Of a stretch of DNA of 49,798 bases, positions 43,290-49,798 are shown in pieces; position 1 is the first letter of the stretch, and every line of letters starts with the position of its first letter. The stretch comes from Flavobacteriales bacterium. GTDB taxonomy: Bacteria; Bacteroidota; Bacteroidia; Flavobacteriales_D; Sanyastnellaceae. The translations under genes and the position numbers were made by a program. The DNA lies in assembly GCA_020437755.1 (NCBI GenBank), contig JAGQVX010000008.1, forward strand, positions 1-49,798. Direction: 5' to 3'. The notes below the pieces were generated by a model. The model did no database searches. It had not been told where the DNA came from and worked only from the letters and a program-made list of their open reading frames with translations.

Positions 43290-45592
43290 TATTTGCGCTT
43301 TCCTCTTCGCTTGGGAGCCGCATCGGCTTTTTCAATCAGTTCCATTACCTGTTCATAGGTCAGATCCGCGGGTTCCTGATCCTTCGGGATCTTGTAATTG
43401 CTCTTGCCTCGCTTCACGTAGGGTCCATACCGGCCATTCAGTACCTGCAACGTGTCGTCTTCATCGAAGGTCTTGATGATGTTTTTGCTCGCAGCTTGCT
43501 GTCGCTCATCAATCAGTTGAATAGCGCGCTCAAGGGTCACGGTCATCGGATCGTCTCCATCTTGCAGCGATGCAAAAGTTTTTCCTTTTCGTACATAAGG
43601 GCCAAACCTTCCGATAGCAACCGATATTTCTTCTCCATCGGAAGATTGTCCCAATTTGCGTGGGAGCTTAAAAAGATCAAGTGCTTCTTCCAAAGTAATG
43701 GTCTCGATGCTTTGCTCTGAGCGAAGGCTTGCAAATTTCTTGTCCTCATCATCGGCCTCACCAATTTGAACCATCGGTCCAAACCGACCGATACGGGCAA
43801 ACATGTTTTTACCACTGGCCGGATCTACTCCCAACAAACGCTCTCCCGTGGCACGCTCGGAAGTCTTGAGGGTAGTTTCCACAGTGTCGTGAAACGAACT
43901 GTAGAACTTCTTAATCATATCGCCCCAGTTCAACTGGCCTTCAGCAATAACGTCAAACTGCTCCTCCACGTTTGCGGTGAAGTTGTAGTCCAAAATGCTG
44001 TTGAAGTTGTCCACCAAAAAATCATTCACCACCAGGCCAATGTCAGTCGGGAATAGTTTGTTCTTCTCGGCTCCCGTGATTTCAGTTTCCACGCTTTCAT
44101 GCAGTCCGCCGGCACCCAATACCAACTTGTTGTATTTGCGTTCTGTGCCTTCTTTCGACGTCTTCTCTATGTAGTTACGCTTCTGAATCGTCGAAATAGT
44201 AGGGGCGTATGTCGATGGTCGACCAATGCCCAATTCTTCGAGTTTCTTTACCAGACTGGCCTCTGTATAGCGTGGAGGGTGGTGCGTAAATCGTTCGGTT
44301 GCACTGATTTCATTAGCTACAAGACTTTGTCCTACGGTAAGCGTTGGCAGCATACCACGGTCTTCGTTGTTCTCATCGTCTGTGCCTTCCATGTACACCT
44401 TGAGAAATCCGTCAAAGGTGATTACCTCACCTCTGGCTACAAATTGCTCGCTGTTGCCGCTGATGTCAATCTTAACAGTCGTTTTTTCCAACTTCGCATC
44501 GGCCATCTGACTGGCGATGGTTCGTTTCCAAATGAGCTCATACAAGCGCTGTTCCGATCGGTCGCTGCTGGCGTTGTTCACTGCCAAATCAGTGGGACGA
44601 ATAGCCTCGTGCGCCTCTTGTGCTCCCTTTGATTTGCTGGTGAATTTGCGGGTTTGCGAGTAAGATTCGCCGTATGTTGAGCTCACCACATCGCGCGCCT
44701 GATTCAAAGCAAGGTCCGATAGGTTTACCGAATCGGTACGCATGTAAGTGATCTTTCCACTTTCATACAACTTTTGAGCTACGACCATGGTGCGCGAAAC
44801 GGAGAATCCCAACTTTCGGCTGGCTTCCTGTTGCAAGGTCGAAGTGGTAAAAGGAGCGGCAGGTTTCTTGGTTCCTGGGGTCTTCTCCAGGTCGGCCACT
44901 TCAAATGAGGCGTTAACACAGGAGTTGAGAAAGGTTCTGGCATCCGCCAAATTGGTAAACCGCGTGGGCAGTTCTGCCTTAAATGTGTGCTTGGCCGATT
45001 GAAAAAGGGCCACTACACGATAGGAAGACTCTGTCTTGAAGTTGATGATTTCGCGTTCACGTTCAACAATGATCCTGACAGCTACACTTTGAACTCGTCC
45101 CGCCGACAACGAAGGTTTTACCTTCTTCCACAATACCGGACTTAGTTCAAAACCTACCAATCGGTCAAGTACGCGACGAGCCTGTTGGGCATTCACCAGA
45201 TTGATGTCAACAGTGCGTGGGTTTTCAATGGCTTTTAGTATCGCGGGCTTCGTGATCTCGTGAAAAACAATCCGCTTGGTTTGTTCTTGCTTCAGTTTCA
45301 ATGCTTCCATCAAATGCCATGAAATGGCCTCCCCCTCGCGGTCCTCATCCGTTGCGAGCCATACGACTTCCGCATCCTTTGCTAATTTCTTCAATTCACT
45401 GATGACCTGCTTCTTGTCGGAACTCACTTCATACTGGGGTTCGAAACCCTTCTCAATATCAATGGCCAACTTGTTGGAAGGAAGGTCACGAACGTGACCG
45501 TAAGACGACTTCACGGTAAAGTCTTTTCCGAGATAACCTTCAATGGTCTTGGCTTTCGCAGGTGACTCTACGATGACTAAATTTTTCGACAT
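43289..45592 (-). CDS. topA: DNA topoisomerase I
   Basis: Type IA topoisomerase that relaxes negative supercoils behind polymerases. The N-terminal TOPRIM domain has VIVESPAKAKTIEGYLG and the acidic ATDEDREGEAI (about residues 80-90). The catalytic tyrosine is Tyr283 in ITYMRTDS. The C-terminal half carries GRFGP-type repeats and a basic tail, without the zinc-finger cysteines of E. coli TopA. The 767-residue length is on the short side for the phylum. It has its own promoter in the divergent gap with miaB and carries one iterated element. Confidence 0.97.
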   Translation of the reverse strand: MSKNLVIVESPAKAKTIEGYLGKDFTVKSSYGHVRDLPSNKLAIDIEKGFEPQYEVSSDKKQVISELKKLAKDAEVVWLATDEDREGEAISWHLMEALKLKQEQTKRIVFHEITKPAILKAIENPRTVDINLVNAQQARRVLDRLVGFELSPVLWKKVKPSLSAGRVQSVAVRIIVEREREIINFKTESSYRVVALFQSAKHTFKAELPTRFTNLADARTFLNSCVNASFEVADLEKTPGTKKPAAPFTTSTLQQEASRKLGFSVSRTMVVAQKLYESGKITYMRTDSVNLSDLALNQARDVVSSTYGESYSQTRKFTSKSKGAQEAHEAIRPTDLAVNNASSDRSEQRLYELIWKRTIASQMADAKLEKTTVKIDISGNSEQFVARGEVITFDGFLKVYMEGTDDENNEDRGMLPTLTVGQSLVANEISATERFTHHPPRYTEASLVKKLEELGIGRPSTYAPTISTIQKRNYIEKTSKEGTERKYNKLVLGAGGLHESVETEITGAEKNKLFPTDIGLVVNDFLVDNFNSILDYNFTANVEEQFDVIAEGQLNWGDMIKKFYSSFHDTVETTLKTSERATGERLLGVDPASGKNMFARIGRFGPMVQIGEADDEDKKFASLRSEQSIETITLEEALDLFKLPRKLGQSSDGEEISVAIGRFGPYVRKGKTFASLQDGDDPMTVTLERAIQLIDERQQAASKNIIKTFDEDDTLQVLNGRYGPYVKRGKSNYKIPKDQEPADLTYEQVMELIEKADAAPKRRGKRK
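44939..44952 (-). repeat. Iterated ATTTGGCGGATGCC element
   Basis: Exact copy with the GGAT loop in topA, read as NLADA. It is the first copy after a 10.5-kb stretch without any. Confidence 0.75.
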
Positions 45593-45630
45593 AGCTCTTT
45601 TTCTGGCGTAAATGGTTTCCTTTCGGTGTG

Positions 45631-45663
45631 CAAATTAAGGGTAAACTATACCTATATAACAAA
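45631..45663 (-). promoter_or_regulatory. Probable topA promoter
   Basis: On the minus strand a TTTG (45660-45663) is followed after about 21 bases by TTAATTTG (45631-45638), close to TAnnTTTG. The topA ATG is 39 bases further. Confidence 0.45.
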
Positions 45664-45759
45664 TCAACTGCAAATCTAGGAACAACGGGCACAAAAAGAA
45701 GCGCCTTCCAAAAGTCTGTTAAACAGTGCACTAAACCTCATTAATTGGAGTGTGTCAAA

Positions 45760-45791
45760 TTGTCAGTCTCCTTGAAAAATGAGTACCTTTG
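45760..45791 (+). promoter_or_regulatory. Promoter of miaB
   Basis: TTG (45760-45762), 21 bases, then TACCTTTG (45784-45791), a perfect TAnnTTTG. Transcription should begin near 45798. This rules out the upstream TTG (45789) as the start and gives a leader of only about 18 bases. Confidence 0.65.
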
Positions 45792-45806
45792 CATTCCCAA
45801 AAATCC

Positions 45807-45820
45807 ATTTGGCGTATGCT
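45807..45820 (+). repeat. Iterated element overlapping the miaB start codon
   Basis: Reads ATTTGGCGTATGCT, so the last base differs from the main form. The ATG of miaB is inside the element (45816-45818). Confidence 0.6.
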
Positions 45821-47246
45821 ACATGAAGGAAACAAAACAATTGACGAGGCCCGACAGGGAGAGGCTGTGATGAGAGAGGCCATTCGGCCAAATGGCAAGA
45901 AGCTCCTGCTTGAAAGCTATGGCTGTCAGATGAATTTTTCAGATAGTGAAATCGTAGTTTCAATTCTCTCCGATGTGGGCTTTAACACCACAAGGGAAGC
46001 TGAAGATGCGGATGTGGTGCTTATGAATACGTGCGCCATTCGCGACAATGCCGAACAGCGGGTTCGCAACCGACTCAACTATTTTCGATCGCTTAAAAAG
46101 AAGCGACCACACCTCGTTGTTGGGATACTGGGCTGCATGGCTGAACGCCTCAGAGAACAATTGCTCGAAGAGGAAAAACTTGTTGACCTCGTGGTTGGTC
46201 CTGATGCCTATCGCGATTTACCCAACCTGATAGAACAGGTACATGGCGGACAAAAAGCCGTTAATGTGTTGTTGTCGCGTGAGGAAACTTATGCGGATAT
46301 TGCGCCTGTTCGCCTGGATGACAATGGTGTTACCGCATTTATCTCCATCATGCGCGGATGTGATAACATGTGTTCGTTTTGCGTAGTTCCTTTCACACGG
46401 GGCCGTGAACGCAGTCGTGACCCGGAGTCAATTGTGCTGGAAGCGCAGGAACTCTTTAATCAAGGCTACCGAGAAGTAACCTTGCTCGGTCAGAATGTGG
46501 ATTCCTATAAATGGAACATGACTTCAAAAGGAGAAATCAAGGATGAATCGCGACCAACCGTGAACTTCGCCCAACTGATGGAAAAGGTTGCCGCCGTTTC
46601 ACCCGAATTGCGTGTGCGATTCTCCACTTCCCATCCTAAAGATATGACCGACGATGTGCTGCATGCTATGTCTCGACACGAGAATATTTGCAAGTACATC
46701 CACCTTCCCATTCAATCGGGGAACAATGAGGTGCTGAAAAATATGAATCGAGGGTATACCCGTGAATGGTACCTTGAACGCATAGCCGCTATCCGACGCA
46801 TCATGCCGGATTGTGCCATTTCAACCGATATAATCGCGGGCTTCTGTGGGGAAACCGAAGCCCAACATGCCGATACCTTATCGATAATGGAAGAGGTGCA
46901 ATACGACATGGCTTACATGTTTAAGTATTCGGAGCGTCCCCGAACTCTGGCCGAAAGGAAGTTTGAAGATGATGTTCCCGAAGAAGTCAAAGGTCGACGC
47001 CTTCAGGAGATCATTGACCTCCAAATGGAATGCTCGCGAAGAAGAACCGAACGTATGGTAGGTCATGATTACCGCGTTTTGGTAGAGGGAACCTCGAAGA
47101 AATCTGCTGAAATGCTGTACGGACGAAACAGCCAGAACGTTGTGGTGGTTTTTCCTAAGGGCAACTTAAAACCAGGCGATTATGCAGTGGTGCACACTTC
47201 AGAGTGCACGGCTACGACACTTATTGGAACAGTTGTTTCCCAATAA
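45816..47246 (+). CDS. miaB: tRNA-2-methylthio-N6-dimethylallyladenosine synthase MiaB
   Basis: Radical SAM methylthiotransferase that adds a 2-methylthio group to i6A37 of tRNA, acting after MiaA (20274-21191). Cys37, Cys73 and Cys107 of the N-terminal methylthiotransferase domain hold the auxiliary cluster. The radical-SAM cluster is on Cys182, Cys186 and Cys189 (GCDNMCSFC). A TRAM domain closes the protein ([11 protein letters not shown]...). The ATG at 45816 (476 residues) fits the promoter placed just upstream. The gene starts an operon-like run with the sigma-54 activator, lptE and the partial gene. Confidence 0.97.
   Translation: MLHEGNKTIDEARQGEAVMREAIRPNGKKLLLESYGCQMNFSDSEIVVSILSDVGFNTTREAEDADVVLMNTCAIRDNAEQRVRNRLNYFRSLKKKRPHLVVGILGCMAERLREQLLEEEKLVDLVVGPDAYRDLPNLIEQVHGGQKAVNVLLSREETYADIAPVRLDDNGVTAFISIMRGCDNMCSFCVVPFTRGRERSRDPESIVLEAQELFNQGYREVTLLGQNVDSYKWNMTSKGEIKDESRPTVNFAQLMEKVAAVSPELRVRFSTSHPKDMTDDVLHAMSRHENICKYIHLPIQSGNNEVLKNMNRGYTREWYLERIAAIRRIMPDCAISTDIIAGFCGETEAQHADTLSIMEEVQYDMAYMFKYSERPRTLAERKFEDDVPEEVKGRRLQEIIDLQMECSRRRTERMVGHDYRVLVEGTSKKSAEMLYGRNSQNVVVVFPKGNLKPGDYAVVHTSECTATTLIGTVVSQ
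45878..45893 (-). repeat. Iterated element, 4-bp stem GGCC/GGCC
   Basis: On the minus strand ATTT, GGCC, GAAT, GGCC: a 4-bp self-complementary stem. It lies 58 bases after the preceding copy, inside the 5' end of miaB. Confidence 0.5.
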
Positions 47247-47261
47247 CATCGAGACTAAAGA

Positions 47262-48488
47262 ATGGAATTACAAGCCATAAAACAACGATTTGGAATTATA
47301 GGAAACTCGCCCCATCTCAACCGGGCTATCAACATTGCTGCTCAAGTGGCACCAACCGATATTTCGGTGTTGATCTCGGGGGAAAGTGGAACGGGTAAGG
47401 AAGTGATGCCAAAAATCATCCACCAACTCAGTTCGCGCAAACATGGTGAATACATCGCCGTAAACTGTGGGGCGATCCCGGAAGGTACGATTGATTCGGA
47501 GTTGTTTGGCCATGAGAAAGGAGCATTTACCGGAGCTCAGGGTACGCGCTTGGGTTACTTTGAAGTAGCCGATGGTGGTACGATTTTCCTGGACGAAGTA
47601 GCTGAACTTCCACTTCAAACTCAAGTGCGGCTGCTCCGCGTCCTGGAAACCGGGGAATTTATAAGAGTGGGGTCTTCAAAGGTTATTAAGACGGATGTAC
47701 GCGTGGTAGCGGCATCCAACGTGAATATGGCTGAAGCCATACGCAAAGGTCGTTTCCGCGAAGACTTGTTTTATCGTCTCAATCAGGTGCCTATTCACGT
47801 TCCGGCACTTCGTGAGCGACCGGAGGATGTGCATCTTCTGTTTCGAAAGTTCACCACTGACGTAGGTGAAAAGTACCGCATTCCGGTCCTTGAACTTACT
47901 CCTGATGCAGTGGAATTGCTCACACGCTACTCATGGCCGGGGAATATTCGTCAGCTCAAGAATATCACCGAGCAAATGTCCATTATTCTGCAAGACCGTG
48001 AAGTGGATGGCGAAACACTCATGGAGTTTCTTCCCCGGGAAGAAATGAGCCGCGTGCCTATGGTGGTTGGGGAGAAAAGCGAAAGCCAGGACTTCTCGGA
48101 ACGCGAACTGCTGTATAAGGTATTGTTCGATATGAAGAACGATCTGCAGGATGTGAAGAAGCTTGTGCTGCAGTTGATTCAATCGGGTGGACACCTGGAG
48201 GTGAACGACGATAACGCGGCCCTCATTAAAAAGGTATTCCACGAGGATGATTCCGAACATGTGTGGACCGGAGGTACAACTCCTATATCCCTTCCGCCAT
48301 CCAATCACGATGATGTGGACAATAAGGAGATTCATGTCGAAGAGTCACTTTCGCTTCAGGATACGGAAAAGGAATTGATCCGACGGGCCTTGTTGAAGCA
48401 CAAGAACAAAAGAAAATACGCTGCCCGTGAATTGGGTATTTCAGAGCGAACGCTCTATCGTAAAATCAAAGAATACAATTTGTCCTGA
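47262..48488 (+). CDS. Sigma-54-interacting transcriptional activator without receiver domain
   Basis: AAA+ activator that opens complexes formed by RpoN-RNA polymerase. The chain begins almost directly with the AAA+ domain: Walker A GESGTGKE (40-47), the sigma-54 contact loop GAFTGA (87-92) and Walker B GGTIFLDE (105-112). After the AAA+ part there is a non-conserved linker of about 120 residues. A Fis-type helix-turn-helix (about 370-405, RKYAARELGISERTLYRKI) ends the protein. No N-terminal receiver, GAF or PAS domain is present, so control must come through the linker, a partner or expression level. The 408 residues lie 15 bases after miaB and two bases before lptE. Confidence 0.93.
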   Translation: MELQAIKQRFGIIGNSPHLNRAINIAAQVAPTDISVLISGESGTGKEVMPKIIHQLSSRKHGEYIAVNCGAIPEGTIDSELFGHEKGAFTGAQGTRLGYFEVADGGTIFLDEVAELPLQTQVRLLRVLETGEFIRVGSSKVIKTDVRVVAASNVNMAEAIRKGRFREDLFYRLNQVPIHVPALRERPEDVHLLFRKFTTDVGEKYRIPVLELTPDAVELLTRYSWPGNIRQLKNITEQMSIILQDREVDGETLMEFLPREEMSRVPMVVGEKSESQDFSERELLYKVLFDMKNDLQDVKKLVLQLIQSGGHLEVNDDNAALIKKVFHEDDSEHVWTGGTTPISLPPSNHDDVDNKEIHVEESLSLQDTEKELIRRALLKHKNKRKYAARELGISERTLYRKIKEYNLS

Positions 48489-48490
48489 AC

Positions 48491-49003
48491 ATGGGTCGCA
48501 AATCACGCATATTGAATTTGGGGTTCATGGCGCTGTTGATCATTTCAATGGCATCGTGTGGCATTTACTCGCTCAGCGGCATTGATACATCGGGCGCGGA
48601 GTCTTTTTCTGTAGATTTCTTCCGTATGCAAACCCCTTTGGCATCGCAAGATTTTTCCAATCAACTTACCGAGCAACTCCGGGATCAACTGCTCCAGCAA
48701 TCTCCGTTAAGTCTGGTGAATGAGGAAGGCGATCTTCAGTATTCGGGCGCCATTACGGGCTATCAGGTATCGGCCGCGGCAGTGCAAAGCAATGAGACAG
48801 CCTCTTACAGCCGACTGTCGGTAACCATTAAGGTGTCCTACGTGAATACCATAGATAAGGACAAAAGTTTTGACCGGTCATTCACGGAATACGCCGATTT
48901 TGAGAGTTCTCAGGATCTTTTCTCGGTCGAAGCGCAGTTGTGGGAAGAAATAATTGAGAAATTAGTGCAATCCGTGTACAACGAAAGTCTGGGAAATTGG
49001 TAA
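48491..49003 (+). CDS. lptE: LPS-assembly lipoprotein LptE
   Basis: Lipoprotein plug of the LptD/LptE translocon, which delivers lipopolysaccharide to the outer membrane. The signal ends in the lipobox MASC, making Cys23 the mature start, followed by GIYSLSGID as in Bacteroidota LptE proteins. The mature domain is a small alpha/beta fold (about 148 residues). Placement downstream of miaB and the sigma-54 activator is the usual context of this gene in the phylum. Its stop shares a base with the next start (TAATG). Confidence 0.88.
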   Translation: MGRKSRILNLGFMALLIISMASCGIYSLSGIDTSGAESFSVDFFRMQTPLASQDFSNQLTEQLRDQLLQQSPLSLVNEEGDLQYSGAITGYQVSAAAVQSNETASYSRLSVTIKVSYVNTIDKDKSFDRSFTEYADFESSQDLFSVEAQLWEEIIEKLVQSVYNESLGNW

Positions 49004-49798
49004 TGAACAAAACGCTTTGGAACGCCTGCACTGAGGAGGGAACTTCGCTTTCTACGGAGCAGGTTGGGCAATTGGATGAGGTGCTGGCCAGGATGCCCTG
49101 GTTCAGTTCTGCGCAATTGTTCAAGGCCGGCCATTTGGTGAATACCACACATCCTGAAGCCGCCGAACAAGTCCAAAAAGCAGCGGTGTACATCAATGAC
49201 CGGTCGGTATTATTTGAATTGGTTTCAGGTGTCAGTCCTGCTACCCGGGAAGAAGTTGAAGCTCAGCGGTTGGAGCATGAAACTGAAGTTGAGCATGAAG
49301 TCGTTCAGGAAGAAAAGGTTCAGGCATCCGCCAAATGGGAAGCCACGCCACCCGAACCTCTCCCCACACCAGAACCCCTCCCCACGCCCGAACCTGAGCC
49401 CATCCCCGAGGCAGAACTCGTGGAGCCGGAATTGCCGGAGCCACAGCCACAGCCATTGCCCGATGAGCAATTGGAGGTGGAGGACATTGAAGAGCCAAGC
49501 ATTCAGGGAACTACTCAAGAGGAAGTAGCGGCTTTGCAGGAAGAGCTGCCCGAATCCAAAACACCTGCAAACCCCGAATTGGAGAAGGATATTTTGATTT
49601 CTGCCGTAAGCCGCATCATTGAAAATGAAGTCCAGGAAGAAATGCCCCAACCCGCTGACGAAACTGAGGTGGAGTGGAGCGACGAAGGGGAGTTATCTCC
49701 TTTTGCCCGCATGCTGCTGAAGAAGGCCAAGGATGTTGGATTCGGTGAGTCAGGCCATATCGCCACGGAGCTTCCACCGCAAGAAGCTCTCGCCGAGG
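49003..49798 (+). CDS. Glu/Pro-rich hypothetical protein, 3' end outside the window
   Basis: An open frame from the ATG overlapping the lptE stop runs to the window edge without a stop (265 codons visible). The N-terminal 70 residues (LSTEQVGQLDEVLARMPWFSSAQLFKAGHL...) are folded-looking and helical. They are followed by a low-complexity stretch of roughly 100 residues dominated by Glu and Pro, with repeats of the PEPLPTPEP type. A second helical part follows near the edge (ISAVSRIIENEVQEE). No signal peptide or membrane helix is seen. It is translationally coupled to lptE. I do not know its function. Similar proteins occur beside lptE in related genomes. Confidence 0.75.
   Translation, partial: MNKTLWNACTEEGTSLSTEQVGQLDEVLARMPWFSSAQLFKAGHLVNTTHPEAAEQVQKAAVYINDRSVLFELVSGVSPATREEVEAQRLEHETEVEHEVVQEEKVQASAKWEATPPEPLPTPEPLPTPEPEPIPEAELVEPELPEPQPQPLPDEQLEVEDIEEPSIQGTTQEEVAALQEELPESKTPANPELEKDILISAVSRIIENEVQEEMPQPADETEVEWSDEGELSPFARMLLKKAKDVGFGESGHIATELPPQEALAE
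49133..49146 (+). repeat. Iterated element, covariant stem GGT/ACC
   Basis: ATTT, stem GGT, loop GAAT, stem ACC, in the partial gene. The third base pair is T-A instead of C-G. Confidence 0.5.
49323..49336 (-). repeat. Iterated ATTTGGCGGATGCC element
   Basis: Exact copy with the GGAT loop in the partial gene, read as ASAKW. It lies 177 bases from a covariant copy in the opposite orientation. Confidence 0.75.

Noticed and set aside
1..49798. tRNA, rRNA, CRISPR arrays, insertion sequences, prophage genes
   Set aside because: None could be supported by reading either strand. All substantial stretches are explained by core genes.

Overview
The window is a chromosomal segment of a Bacteroidota bacterium, most likely of the order Flavobacteriales. 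Three things point there: a complete gldK-gldL-gldM-gldN set with a PorP/SprF gene (type IX secretion and gliding), gldB and gldC, and promoters of the Bacteroidota TAnnTTTG type. Two secreted proteins also end in type IX C-terminal sorting domains. FtsZ ends in a flavobacterial-style tail and MraY carries an extra periplasmic loop. No tRNA, rRNA, CRISPR array, insertion sequence or prophage was seen. The segment is densely coding and looks like core genome.

Layout. Positions 4-15554 (minus strand) hold the division and cell-wall cluster in the order mraZ, rsmH, ftsL, ftsI, murE, mraY, murD, ftsW, murG, murC, ftsQ, ftsA, ftsZ, with most neighbours overlapping or only a few bases apart. A 329-base divergent intergenic region (15555-15883) carries a 10-bp-phased MraZ-type operator and a separate perfect dyad. 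Positions 15884-25150 hold an alpha/beta hydrolase, engB, gldC, gldB, a PorT-family barrel protein, nadE, miaA, an unusual GNAT-like protein, a large BNR/sortilin-like secreted protein and a MazG-type pyrophosphohydrolase. Positions 25257-35948 hold two small secreted-protein genes, dtd, purL, a membrane-anchored PASTA protein, a second type IX cargo, an RluD-type pseudouridine synthase and an ABC-F ATPase. Positions 36002-41925 are the type IX motor and core genes (porP, gldK, gldL, gldM, gldN, minus strand), closed by a strong terminator. Positions 42123-45592 are a degenerate ureohydrolase-family gene and topA. Positions 45816-49798 are miaB, a sigma-54 activator without a receiver domain, lptE and the 5' part of a Glu/Pro-rich gene that runs off the end.

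The most unusual signal is not a gene. A short asymmetric element, ATTT followed by a 3-4 bp inverted repeat closed on the tetranucleotide GNAT (main form ATTTGGCGNATGCC), recurs about 21 times in 50 kb. It occurs on both strands, mostly inside genes, and in different reading frames. Several copies have different stem sequences that remain self-complementary, as if the inverted repeat itself were under selection. It behaves like a genome-wide iterated signal (uptake, chromosome-organisation or hairpin-recognised element) that I do not recognise.
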